Shown here piece after piece: positions 6,729 to 13,814 of a stretch of DNA of 15,932 nt. Made by a program: the position numbers and the translations under genes. How positions within the stretch are numbered: the stretch's first letter is position 1; every line of letters begins with the position of its first letter. A model generated the notes under the pieces. That model saw only the letters and a program-made list of their open reading frames with translations, was not told the DNA's origin and did not search any database. The DNA comes from CAYVQZ01 sp964453435 (GTDB lineage Bacteria; Abyssobacteria; SURF-5), in contig CAYVQZ010000082.1 of NCBI GenBank assembly GCA_964453435.1, forward strand, positions 1 to 15,932. The letters are read 5' to 3'.

Positions 6729-7127
6729 ATGTCGCTTTCAGACCCGATCGCTGACATGTTGACTCGTATTCGCAACGCCAATACCGCAATGAGCGAAAAG
6801 GTGGATGTTCCCGCATCGAAGATGAACGAGGATATTGCGAAAATTCTCCAGCGGGAAGGGTATGTGAGCGATTACAAATTCATCGACAACAGGCGTCAGG
6901 GAGTCTTGAGGATTTTCCTGAAGTACGGCCCCGACCGGGAACCGGTCATCAACGGGTTGCGGCGTGTGAGCAAGCCCGGCAGGCGCATCTATCGGCGGGT
7001 CGACGAAATCCCTCGCTCGATGGGTGGATTGGGAATCGTGATTGTCTCCACCCCGAAGGGCGTGTTGACCGACAGACAATCCCGGGACGCCAATGTCGGC
7101 GGCGAAGTGATCTGCGAAATCTGGTGA
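6729..7127 (+). CDS. rpsH: 30S ribosomal protein S8
   Basis: 132 residues from ATG 6729. S8 is a central-domain organiser of the small subunit and in E. coli a translational repressor of spc genes. The N-terminal SLSDPIADMLTRIRNAN is diagnostic; the C-terminal signature is GIVIVSTPKGVLTDRQSR (residues 102-119) followed by NVGGEVICEIW. AAGGAG at 6712-6717 lies 11 bases upstream. The frame is open back into rpsN but the conserved beginning fixes the start. The usual Ser in the STSKG motif is replaced by Pro (STPKG), a common variant. Confidence 0.97.
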   Translation: MSLSDPIADMLTRIRNANTAMSEKVDVPASKMNEDIAKILQREGYVSDYKFIDNRRQGVLRIFLKYGPDREPVINGLRRVSKPGRRIYRRVDEIPRSMGGLGIVIVSTPKGVLTDRQSRDANVGGEVICEIW

Positions 7128-7151
7128 GATAGAAAGGGGTCAAAGCTCCCG

Positions 7152-7685
7152 ATGTCTCGTGTAGGTAAAAATCCGATTCCGATTCCCGATGGAGTGAAGG
7201 TCTCGCTCGAAGGGTGTCATTTGACCGTCGAGGGGCCGAAGGGCAAACTCGAATACGATGTCTCGCCCCGCATAAGCGTCTCCATCGATGGCGATCGCAT
7301 ACTCGTCACGCGTTCTAACAATCTGCGTCAGAGCCGCTCGCTCCACGGACTCACCCGCGCCTTGATCGCCAATATGGTGCAAGGGGTGAGCCAGGGGTTC
7401 GAAAAGAAACTGGAAATCCAGGGGGTCGGATACCGCGCCACGGCGCAGGGCGACGCGCTGAATTTCCAACTCGGCTACAGCCACCCGATCCTTTTCGAGC
7501 CTCCCGCGGGAATCAGCCTGGCGGTCGACCGCAATATCGTGACCGTCAGCGGCGTCGACAAGCAGCTCGTGGGGGAAGTGGCCGCACAGATACGGGCGCT
7601 CCGAAAGCCGGAACCCTACAAGGGAAAAGGAATACGCTACGTGGGCGAGCGAGTGCGCCGCAAGGCGGGCAAAGCAGGTATTTGA
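7152..7685 (+). CDS. rplF: 50S ribosomal protein L6
   Basis: 177 residues. L6 is built of two repeated domains and lies near the sarcin-ricin loop and the factor-binding site. SRVGKNPIPIPDGVKV marks the start, LHGLTRALIANMVQGVSQGFEKKLEIQGVGYRA the join between domains, and PEPYKGKGIRYVGE (residues 153-166) the C-terminal signature. An AAAGGGG stretch about 13 bases upstream may act as the ribosome binding site. It sits between rpsH and rplR as usual. Confidence 0.98.
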   Translation: MSRVGKNPIPIPDGVKVSLEGCHLTVEGPKGKLEYDVSPRISVSIDGDRILVTRSNNLRQSRSLHGLTRALIANMVQGVSQGFEKKLEIQGVGYRATAQGDALNFQLGYSHPILFEPPAGISLAVDRNIVTVSGVDKQLVGEVAAQIRALRKPEPYKGKGIRYVGERVRRKAGKAGI

Positions 7686-7698
7686 TTCGGGGTACAGA

Positions 7699-8070
7699 AT
7701 GGGAAAGCTAAAGCTGGATAAAGCGGCGGCGCGCCGCAGGCGCCATCTTCGAATGAGGAGGAAAGTCATCGGGCTTTCCGAGCGACCGCGTCTCTGTGTA
7801 TATCGAAGCCTCAAACACATCTATGCTCAACTGGTCGACGACACGAGCGGAAAAGTGCTTGCAACCGCTTCCTCGGTGTCGCCAGACACCAGAACAAGAG
7901 GAGCATCGGGCAGCAACGTCGTCGCAGCGCGTATCGTGGGCGAGGTGCTCGCCGAAAAAGCAAAGACCGCCGGAATCGAAAAAGTCGTCTTCGACCGCGG
8001 CGGGTACAAGTATCATGGCCGGGTGAAAGCGCTGGCGGAAGGGGCGCGGGAAAAAGGACTCAGATTTTAG
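7699..8070 (+). CDS. rplR: 50S ribosomal protein L18
   Basis: 123 residues. L18 binds 5S rRNA together with L5. The sequence has the usual basic N-terminal tail (ARRRRHLRMRRKV), ERPRLCVYRSLKHIYAQLVDD (residues 28-48), a central acidic Ser/Thr stretch, NVVAARIVGEVLAEKAK and the end VVFDRGGYKYHGRVKALAEGAREKGLRF, which is the family hallmark. GGGG at about 7689 precedes the ATG. Its last base is the first G of the GGAGG that serves rpsE. Confidence 0.97.
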   Translation: MGKLKLDKAAARRRRHLRMRRKVIGLSERPRLCVYRSLKHIYAQLVDDTSGKVLATASSVSPDTRTRGASGSNVVAARIVGEVLAEKAKTAGIEKVVFDRGGYKYHGRVKALAEGAREKGLRF

Positions 8071-8074
8071 GAGG
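8070..8074 (+). promoter_or_regulatory. Ribosome binding site of rpsE, supporting a TTG start
   Basis: A perfect GGAGG overlaps the last base of the rplR stop codon and is four bases before TTG 8079. No ATG or GTG in the rpsE frame lies upstream of the conserved domain, so this site decides in favour of the TTG. Confidence 0.75.
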
Positions 8075-8078
8075 CAAT

Positions 8079-8579
8079 TTGGAAAAATTTCAGCCCGAAG
8101 CTCAAGAGTTCAGAGAAAAAATCGTCAAGATCAATCGAGTGGCAAAAGTGGTCAAGGGCGGCAGACGCTTCGGTTTCAGCGCACTCGTCGTGGTCGGAGA
8201 CGGCAAAGGGCGCGTCGGCGTGGCTCTGGGTAAAGCAAACGAGGTGCCGGAGGCCATTCGAAAGGGAATTGAGAAGGCCAAAAAGTTCATGGTCCGCGTG
8301 CCCATCGTCAACGGCACAATACCGCATGCAATGATTGGCGAAGCGGGTGCCGCGCGAGTAATCATCAAACCGGCTTCCCCCGGCACCGGCGTCATAGCAG
8401 GCGGCGCAGTCAGGGCCGTGATGGAAGTGGCGGGCATATCAAACGTACTCAGCAAATCGCTCGGGTCTGATAACGCCATCAACGTGGCGCGGGCCACCAT
8501 AGACGCGTTGCGACGGCTGCAGACTGCAGAAGAGGTGGCCGCGAAACGGGATAAGGAAGTCTCAGACATAGTGGGATAA
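8079..8579 (+). CDS. rpsE: 30S ribosomal protein S5
   Basis: 166 residues with an inferred TTG start. S5 lies at the mRNA entry site and affects decoding accuracy. The N-terminal double-stranded-RNA-binding fold is seen in EKIVKINRVAKVVKGGRRFGFSALVVVGDGKGRVG (residues 13-47), then GKANEVPEAIRKGIEKAKK; the C-terminal half has ASPGTGVIAGGAVRAVMEVAGI (105-126) and SKSLGSDNAINVARATIDALR. It is of normal length. The next gene in the standard order would be rpmD (L30), but rplO follows after 16 bases. Confidence 0.96.
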   Translation: MEKFQPEAQEFREKIVKINRVAKVVKGGRRFGFSALVVVGDGKGRVGVALGKANEVPEAIRKGIEKAKKFMVRVPIVNGTIPHAMIGEAGAARVIIKPASPGTGVIAGGAVRAVMEVAGISNVLSKSLGSDNAINVARATIDALRRLQTAEEVAAKRDKEVSDIVG

Positions 8580-8595
8580 GGGATACAAAACGCCG

Positions 8596-9036
8596 ATGGA
8601 GCTACACACGATCAAGCCCCCCGAGAGGGCGAAAAAGAAGCGTAAACGAGTGGGGCGCGGCCGTGGCTCGGGACACGGAAAGACCTCGTGCAAGGGAATG
8701 AAAGGGCAACGGGCTCGCTCGGGTCCGAAGTCGTCCCGCGGATATGAAGGCGGCCAGATGCCGCTCCAACGACGAGTTCCCAAGCGCGGTTTCAGAAACA
8801 TTTTCAAAAAAGAATACGAAGCGGTCAACGTCGATCGACTCAATTCGTTTGACGCCGGTACGGAAGTCACCCCCGAACTGCTCCGCGAGAAAGGCATCGT
8901 GAAGCTGAATCAGGACGGTGTGAAAATACTGGGGGACGGCCAACTGAACGTCGCGCTTACCGTCAAAGCAAACCTCTTCAGCAAATCGGCACGGGAGAAA
9001 ATCGAAGCGGTCGGCGGAAAAGCCGAGGAGGTTTGA
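8596..9036 (+). CDS. rplO: 50S ribosomal protein L15
   Basis: 146 residues. L15 is a late assembly protein of the large subunit. Its glycine/arginine-rich N-terminal extension is clear: KRVGRGRGSGHGKTSCKGMKGQRAR (residues 17-41), then GYEGGQMPLQRRVPKRGF (49-66), and the C-terminal globular part ending in a KIEAVGGKAEEV motif. rpmD is missing directly upstream. The stop codon is followed with no gap by the GTG of secY, and the end of rplO carries the secY ribosome binding site. Confidence 0.97.
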   Translation: MELHTIKPPERAKKKRKRVGRGRGSGHGKTSCKGMKGQRARSGPKSSRGYEGGQMPLQRRVPKRGFRNIFKKEYEAVNVDRLNSFDAGTEVTPELLREKGIVKLNQDGVKILGDGQLNVALTVKANLFSKSAREKIEAVGGKAEEV

Positions 9037-10359
9037 GTGCTCAGCGCGTTCCAGAATACGTTTAAGATTCCCGAGCTGAAAAACCGAATCATATTTACGG
9101 TTGCGCTCCTCGCCATTTACCGCCTCGGCGGCCATGTTCCGACTCCCGGCATTAACGGGAGGGTGCTCGCCGAGTTCGTGGCGGAACGGCAAAACACCTT
9201 GCTCGGATTCGCCGACCTGTTCGCCGGCGGCGCCTTCGGGCGCATGACCATCTTCGCCTTGGGAATCATGCCCTATATCAGCGCATCGATTATCCTGCAG
9301 TTACTCGTCGCGGTGATACCGTATTTTGAAAAACTCTCGAAGGAGGGCGAGGAAGGTCGAAGAAAACTGACACAGTACACCCGGTACGGAACCATCGTGC
9401 TGACGGCGTTTCAATCGCTCGGAATCAGCTTGTGGCTTTCCAATCCGAGCAATTTCGGCGGGAAAGTCATCGTCCCGCATCCGGGTATCGGTTTCATGCT
9501 CCTGACCATGATCACGTTTACCACCGGCACCGCTTTCATTATGTGGCTGGGGGAACAAATCACCGAACGGGGAGTCGGAAACGGAATTTCTCTCATTATA
9601 TTCGCCGGAATTGTCGCGGGCTTGCCGACGGCGGTGGCCGTGCTTATTCAAAATATCCGAATCGGCGAAATGAGCATATTCAAAATGATCGTCCTCGCGA
9701 TTCTCCTGGTGGCCGTCACGGCCGCGACCATTGTTCTCACACAGGCACAGAGAAAGATACCCGTTCAGTATGCCAAACAAATCAAGGGACGCAAGGTGTA
9801 TGGGGGACAAAGCACGTGGCTTCCTCTGAGGGTCAATCAGGCGGGAGTCATACCGATCATTTTCGCCTCGTCGCTCTTGCTTTTCCCCGCGACAATCGCT
9901 CAGTTCTTCCATTCGGGCGCGATGGAGTCGCTCGTGGCGTGGCTGGCGCCGGGCGCTTTCTTGTATAATATTTTCTATGTGACACTCATTGTGTTCTTTA
10001 CGTATTTCTACACGGCGATCACGTTCAATCCGATCGATGTCGCCGACAATTTGAAAAAATACGGGGGATTCGTCCCGGGCATCCGGCCCGGCAGGCCCAC
10101 TGCCGAATACTTGGACAGGATTATGACCCGGATCACGTTGCCGGGTTCCTTGGCGCTCGCGTTTATCGCGGTTGTGCCCACGATCATAAGTCGCGGGATG
10201 CGGGTGGATTATCTGGTTGCCAGCTTCTTTGGGGGCACCAGTCTCCTTATTGTTGTAGGTGTTGCGCTCGATACGGTTCAGCAACTGGAATCCCACCTCC
10301 TGATGAGACACTACGACGGGTTCATGAAAAAGGGACGGATTCGGGCGCGACGGTTCTGA
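9037..10359 (+). CDS. secY: Preprotein translocase subunit SecY
   Basis: 440 residues; the central channel of the SecYEG translocon in the inner membrane. The ten expected hydrophobic segments can be followed. Signatures: IMPYISASIILQLL (residues 77-90), GEQITERGVGNGIS (162-175), the cytosolic loop QRKIPVQYAKQ (238-248), LPLRVNQAGVIPIIFASSL (262-280) and the C5 loop GFVPGIRPGRPTAEYL (344-359) with the arginine needed for SecA-dependent transport. GTG 9037 starts directly after the rplO stop with GAGGAG at 9025-9030. SecY within the spc cluster, followed by adk and map, is a common bacterial arrangement. Confidence 0.98.
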   Translation: MLSAFQNTFKIPELKNRIIFTVALLAIYRLGGHVPTPGINGRVLAEFVAERQNTLLGFADLFAGGAFGRMTIFALGIMPYISASIILQLLVAVIPYFEKLSKEGEEGRRKLTQYTRYGTIVLTAFQSLGISLWLSNPSNFGGKVIVPHPGIGFMLLTMITFTTGTAFIMWLGEQITERGVGNGISLIIFAGIVAGLPTAVAVLIQNIRIGEMSIFKMIVLAILLVAVTAATIVLTQAQRKIPVQYAKQIKGRKVYGGQSTWLPLRVNQAGVIPIIFASSLLLFPATIAQFFHSGAMESLVAWLAPGAFLYNIFYVTLIVFFTYFYTAITFNPIDVADNLKKYGGFVPGIRPGRPTAEYLDRIMTRITLPGSLALAFIAVVPTIISRGMRVDYLVASFFGGTSLLIVVGVALDTVQQLESHLLMRHYDGFMKKGRIRARRF

Positions 10360-10372
10360 TTCACATCACGGC

Positions 10373-10377
10373 GGAGG
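10373..10377 (+). promoter_or_regulatory. Ribosome binding site that points to a GTG start for adk
   Basis: GGAGG touches the in-frame ATG at 10378 with no spacing, which would not allow initiation there, but is nine bases before the in-frame GTG at 10387. This favours GTG 10387 over the longer reading. Confidence 0.6.
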
Positions 10378-10386
10378 ATGGAAACA

Positions 10387-11043
10387 GTGACAGCGAGAAA
10401 AAGGTACATGGTTATGCTCGGGCCTCCCGGAGCAGGAAAAGGCACCCAGGCGGTCAAGGTCGCGCAGAAATACTCGATTCCCCACATCTCGACCGGCGAC
10501 ATTTTCCGGGCAAATATCAAGGAAGGAACCGAATTGGGGAAAAAGGCCAAGAAATATCTTGATTCCGGCGAACTCGTGCCGGATTCCGTCGTTACCGAAA
10601 TAGTCGCTGACAGAATCAAAAAGGATGATTGTGCTTCGGGATTTCTGCTCGACGGGTTTCCTCGTACCTTGCCTCAGGCAGAGGCCCTCGATAAGATATT
10701 GAACGATAACGGGTGTCCGCTGACTGCGGTGATTGATTTAGCGGTTGACCGCGAAGCGCTGATAACCAGACTGACGGCACGCCGCACGTGCTCGGAGTGT
10801 GGCGAGAACTATAACCTGATTTCCAAGCCGCCCAAAAACGAAGGCGTCTGCGACAAGTGCGGCGGAAAACTGTACCAGCGTGACGACGACAAGCGGGAAA
10901 CGATCGAAAATCGCCTGGCTGTCTATGACAAACAGACTGCCCCGCTCATCGATTACTACAGCCGAAGCGAACGACTGGTCAGTGTCTCCGGTGAGGGCTC
11001 GATTGACGAAGTGTTCGAGCGAATCTGCTCCGCCGTCGAGTAG
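10387..11043 (+). CDS. adk: Adenylate kinase, zinc-lid form
   Basis: 218 residues from GTG 10387 (221 if ATG 10378 were used; ATG 10408 is also possible). It interconverts ATP + AMP and two ADP in the cytoplasm. Numbered from 10387: P-loop GPPGAGKGT at 12-20, the AMP site HISTGDIFRA (33-42), LLDGFPRTLPQAEAL (87-101) and a long LID. The LID carries Cys135/Cys138 and Cys155/Cys158 and so is of the zinc-binding kind known from Gram-positive and many other bacteria. The ending with DEVFERICSAVE is usual. It lies between secY and map as in Bacillus. Confidence 0.96.
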   Translation: MTARKRYMVMLGPPGAGKGTQAVKVAQKYSIPHISTGDIFRANIKEGTELGKKAKKYLDSGELVPDSVVTEIVADRIKKDDCASGFLLDGFPRTLPQAEALDKILNDNGCPLTAVIDLAVDREALITRLTARRTCSECGENYNLISKPPKNEGVCDKCGGKLYQRDDDKRETIENRLAVYDKQTAPLIDYYSRSERLVSVSGEGSIDEVFERICSAVE

Positions 11044-11069
11044 CTTCTGCCGGTGGGAGAGCGAGCGCG

Positions 11070-11852
11070 GTGATAGTTATACGGTCTGCGGATGAACTGG
11101 CGATTCTCCGTGAGGCCAACCAAATAGTGGCTCGTATTCTGCAAGAACTCGCTCATGATATTCGGCCCGGAAGAACTACGGAACAGCTCGATGCGAAAGC
11201 CGAACAGCTGATCACACAGGCCGGCGGGAGACCGGCATTTAAAGGATACAGGGGCTATCCGAAGACAATCTGCGCTTCGATAAACGAACAGGTTGTCCAT
11301 GGCATTCCGTCGCCGAACGTTGTTCTTAAAGAAGGCGATATCATCAGTGTCGATATCGGAATTATTTACAAAGGATATGTCGGGGACACTGCTGCAACCT
11401 TCTCTGTGAACCCGGTCTCGCAGGAGAAGGAATCGCTGATTCGTACCACGCGCGAAGCCCTCTATAAGGGCATCGAGCAGGCTCGGCCGGGCAACCGCCT
11501 CTCCGACATATCGCATGCAGTGCAATCGCATGTCGAGAAAAACGGTTTCGCGGTCGTCCGCGATTTCGTCGGCCACGGAATCGGCCAGCAGATGCACGAG
11601 GAACCGCAGATTCCGAATTTCGGGCGGCCACATCTCGGCCCCCGGCTACAGCCGGGGATGGTGCTGGCGATCGAACCCATGGTGAACGCCGGCGCCTATG
11701 AAATAAAGGTGCTCGAGGACCAATGGACCGCCGTCACGAAAGATGGGCGGCCCTCCGCCCATTTCGAGCATTCCATCGCGGTTACCGATGGCGAAGCGGA
11801 CATATTGTCTCTGGTGACTCCGGACCAACAGCTCGAGCTCTGGGGAAAATAG
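11070..11852 (+). CDS. map: Methionine aminopeptidase, type I
   Basis: 260 residues from GTG 11070. It removes the initiator methionine from new proteins. All metal ligands of the pita-bread fold are present: Asp95 (SVDIG), Asp106 (GDTAATF), His169 (GHGIG), Glu202 (AIEP) and Glu233 (HFEHS); His77 (VVHGIP) and His176 line the active site. There is no N-terminal zinc-finger or SEC-C extension. A purine-rich GGGAGAG about 12 bases upstream is a fair ribosome binding site. Its place next to adk and infA, among translation genes, is widespread. Confidence 0.97.
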   Translation: MIVIRSADELAILREANQIVARILQELAHDIRPGRTTEQLDAKAEQLITQAGGRPAFKGYRGYPKTICASINEQVVHGIPSPNVVLKEGDIISVDIGIIYKGYVGDTAATFSVNPVSQEKESLIRTTREALYKGIEQARPGNRLSDISHAVQSHVEKNGFAVVRDFVGHGIGQQMHEEPQIPNFGRPHLGPRLQPGMVLAIEPMVNAGAYEIKVLEDQWTAVTKDGRPSAHFEHSIAVTDGEADILSLVTPDQQLELWGK

Positions 11853-11903
11853 GAATGCGGGCCTTGCGTGCGAAGCGTATCGCGCTGAGAAATCGAGAAT
11901 TAT

Positions 11904-12122
11904 ATGGCAAAAGAAGAACCGATTGAAGTCGAAGGAACGGTGGTCGAACCTCTGCCGAACGCGATGTTTCGCGTCGAGCTGAAAAACGGTCACCGAATCC
12001 TCGCGCACATATCGGGAAAAATGCGCATGCACTTCATTCGTATTCTGCCAGGCGACACGGTCAAGGTGGAACTGTCACCATACGACCTGACGCGGGGAAG
12101 AATCGTGTATCGATACAAGTGA
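11904..12122 (+). CDS. infA: Translation initiation factor IF-1
   Basis: 72 residues, the exact bacterial length. IF-1 is a single OB-fold protein that blocks the A site of the 30S subunit during initiation. It reads AKEEPIEVEGTVVEPLPNAM at the start, FRVELKNGHRILAHISGKMR (residues 22-41) and ends with SPYDLTRGRIVYRYK; this is a close match to well-known IF-1 proteins. The 51-base gap behind map holds no other gene that I can support. No good Shine-Dalgarno is evident ahead of the ATG. Confidence 0.97.
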   Translation: MAKEEPIEVEGTVVEPLPNAMFRVELKNGHRILAHISGKMRMHFIRILPGDTVKVELSPYDLTRGRIVYRYK

Positions 12123-12147
12123 AGCGCGAGGGAAGCGGCGGTCCAAG

Positions 12148-12261
12148 ATGAAAGTGCGAACATCGGTAAAAAGAATCTGTGAGAAGTGCAAAATTGTCAG
12201 GCGAAAGGGCGTTGTACGGGTCATTTGCTCTAACCCGAAACATAAGCAGCGTCAGGGCTAG
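12148..12261 (+). CDS. rpmJ: 50S ribosomal protein L36, zinc-binding form
   Basis: A 37-codon gene starting at ATG 12148 and ending in TAG at 12259-12261. The protein begins MKVRTSVKRICEKCKIVRRK and carries the Cys11/Cys14/Cys27/His32 zinc set of the C+ form of L36, the smallest protein of the large subunit. It has the standard place between infA and rpsM. The GAGGGAAG stretch some 12 bases upstream may be its ribosome binding site. Confidence 0.96.
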   Translation: MKVRTSVKRICEKCKIVRRKGVVRVICSNPKHKQRQG

Positions 12262-12307
12262 TCGTTGGCGCGTCGGTTGACGGGCACGCTGGAAGGGCGG
12301 AAACGAA

Positions 12308-12676
12308 GTGGCACGAATATTGGGAGTTGACCTGCCGAAAGATAAACGGATAGAGATCGGGCTGACATACATCTTTGGCATCGGTCGTACGACATCGGTC
12401 AAAATCCTCGGGATTTCGGGTGTCAATCCCGACACAAGGGTGAAAGACCTGAGCGACGACGAGATTCGTCGCATAACCGCCACCATCTCGCGTGATGTCC
12501 GGATAGAAGGCGACCTCCGGCGGGAGGTCGCAACCAATATCAAGCGGCTAATGGATATCGGCGCCTACCGGGGGCTCAGGCACAGGAAGGGTCTTCCGGT
12601 GCGGGGCCAGAGAACACACACAAACGCCCGAACCCGCAAAGGTCCGCGACGGCAGCGTCCGGGCAAGAAACGATAA
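12308..12676 (+). CDS. rpsM: 30S ribosomal protein S13
   Basis: 122 residues from GTG 12308, with GGAAGGGCGG at 12291-12300 upstream. S13 lies in the head of the small subunit and makes bridges to L5 and to P-site tRNA. Typical parts: ARILGVDLPKDKRIEIGLTYIFGIG (residues 2-26), the helix-hairpin region, and the basic tail GLRHRKGLPVRGQRTHTNARTRKGPRR (89-115) that touches tRNA. First gene of the alpha section. The 46-base gap before it occupies the position of the S4-binding leader of the E. coli alpha operon. Confidence 0.97.
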   Translation: MARILGVDLPKDKRIEIGLTYIFGIGRTTSVKILGISGVNPDTRVKDLSDDEIRRITATISRDVRIEGDLRREVATNIKRLMDIGAYRGLRHRKGLPVRGQRTHTNARTRKGPRRQRPGKKR

Positions 12677-12697
12677 CACGTTTGGAGGGATGAGCCA

Positions 12698-13105
12698 GTG
12701 GCCAAGGCAAAAAAGGGGCCGAGAGAAAAGAAGCCGAAAAAGAGAAAAGTTGCTCTGGGAGTAACCAACGGCGTCGCACATATCCAGGCGACCTTCAATA
12801 ATACCATCGTCACGATTACCGACCCGAACGGCAACGTTGTTTCGTGGGCGAGCGCGGGGACCGTCGGCTTCAAAGGCTCCCGCAAGAGCACTCCCTTTGC
12901 CGCTCAGCAGACGGCCAGATCCGCAGCCCAAAAGGCAATGGACGCGGGCTTAAGGGAAGTGAAAGTGTACGTCAAGGGCCCGGGCGCCGGGCGCGAATCC
13001 GCCATTCGGTCGCTTCAGGCGGCAGGGCTCCAAGTGAACATGATCCGAGATGTTACACCGATACCCCACAACGGGTGCCGCCCCCCCAAGAGACGGCGCG
13101 TGTAG
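12698..13105 (+). CDS. rpsK: 30S ribosomal protein S11
   Basis: 135 residues from GTG 12698; GGAGG (12684-12688) is nine bases upstream. S11 lies on the platform of the small subunit near the E site. After a lysine-rich N-terminal extension (residues 1-17) come HIQATFNNTIVTITDPNGN (28-46), SAGTVGFKGSRKSTPFAAQ (52-70) and KGPGAGRESAIRSL. The end HNGCRPPKRRRV contains the Asn-Gly that is converted to isoaspartate in E. coli S11. Confidence 0.97.
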   Translation: MAKAKKGPREKKPKKRKVALGVTNGVAHIQATFNNTIVTITDPNGNVVSWASAGTVGFKGSRKSTPFAAQQTARSAAQKAMDAGLREVKVYVKGPGAGRESAIRSLQAAGLQVNMIRDVTPIPHNGCRPPKRRRV

Positions 13106-13126
13106 TGGGGACGCCAGGAGAAACAG

Positions 13127-13753
13127 ATGGCTCGTTATACCGGACCAGCGTGTAAGTTGTGCAGACGCGAAGGCGTGGAGCTTTTCCTGAAAGGAGAACG
13201 ATGCCTCTCGCCGAAGTGCGGTGTGAAAAAGAGAAATTATGCGCCCGGAATGCATGGCAGGCGCAGAATGAAGCGTTCCGATTACGGAGTTCAGCTCCGC
13301 GAAAAGCAGAAAATGAAACGCATGTACGGCCTGCTTGAGCGACAGTTCAGAAATTACTTCGTCCTTGCGGCAAAGAGCCCCATGGTCACCGGAGAAAAAC
13401 TCGTCCAACTCCTGGAGGGTCGCCTGGACAACGTGGTATATCGAATGGGATTTGCGTCTTCGCGCGCACAGGCGCGCCAATTTGTCTCGCATGCGCACAT
13501 CCGGGTAAACGACAAGAAGGTGAATATACCAGCCTATCAGGTCAAGCCCGACGAAACCATCTCTCTCAGCGGAAAAGGCCAAGAAATGCACTTGGTAAAG
13601 GCGAACCTGGAAGCGGCAATGCAACGCGGTGTTGTGCCGTGGGTCGAATTCGATGCCGAGAAGATGACTGGCAAGCTGCTCAGGTTGCCCACCAGGGAAG
13701 AAGCCGCTTTGCCGGTTGAAGAACAGCTTGTCATTGAGCTTTATTCCCGTTAA
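13127..13753 (+). CDS. rpsD: 30S ribosomal protein S4, zinc-binding form
   Basis: 208 residues; AGGAG at 13116-13120 lies six bases upstream of the ATG. S4 nucleates assembly of the 30S body and forms part of the mRNA entry site. The N-terminus holds the zinc set Cys9/Cys12/Cys26/Cys31. The S4 RNA-binding domain spans roughly residues 96-160 with GRLDNVVYRMGFASSRAQAR and VSHAHIRVNDKKVNIPAYQV. The C-terminal end VEEQLVIELYSR is standard. Order rpsK-rpsD-rpoA as in the alpha operon. Confidence 0.97.
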   Translation: MARYTGPACKLCRREGVELFLKGERCLSPKCGVKKRNYAPGMHGRRRMKRSDYGVQLREKQKMKRMYGLLERQFRNYFVLAAKSPMVTGEKLVQLLEGRLDNVVYRMGFASSRAQARQFVSHAHIRVNDKKVNIPAYQVKPDETISLSGKGQEMHLVKANLEAAMQRGVVPWVEFDAEKMTGKLLRLPTREEAALPVEEQLVIELYSR

Positions 13754-13814
13754 TTGAGGGGCGGCACAAAGCGCCACAAACAAACCAAAAACCATAGTGG
13801 GGGCTCAAAGACAC

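Noticed and set aside
9301..10311. 336-codon open frame on the - strand
   Set aside because: It lies wholly antisense to secY; its Arg/His/Glu/Asp-rich composition is what the complement of a membrane protein gene gives, and it resembles no family.
11855..11926. Small open frame MRALRAKRIALRN... in the map-infA gap
   Set aside because: Short arginine-rich reading that runs into infA in another frame, with no ribosome binding site or known relative.
13754..13790. GGCG/CGCC hairpin after rpsD as a terminator
   Set aside because: The stem has only four to five pairs and the following bases are A-rich and C-rich, not a T-run.
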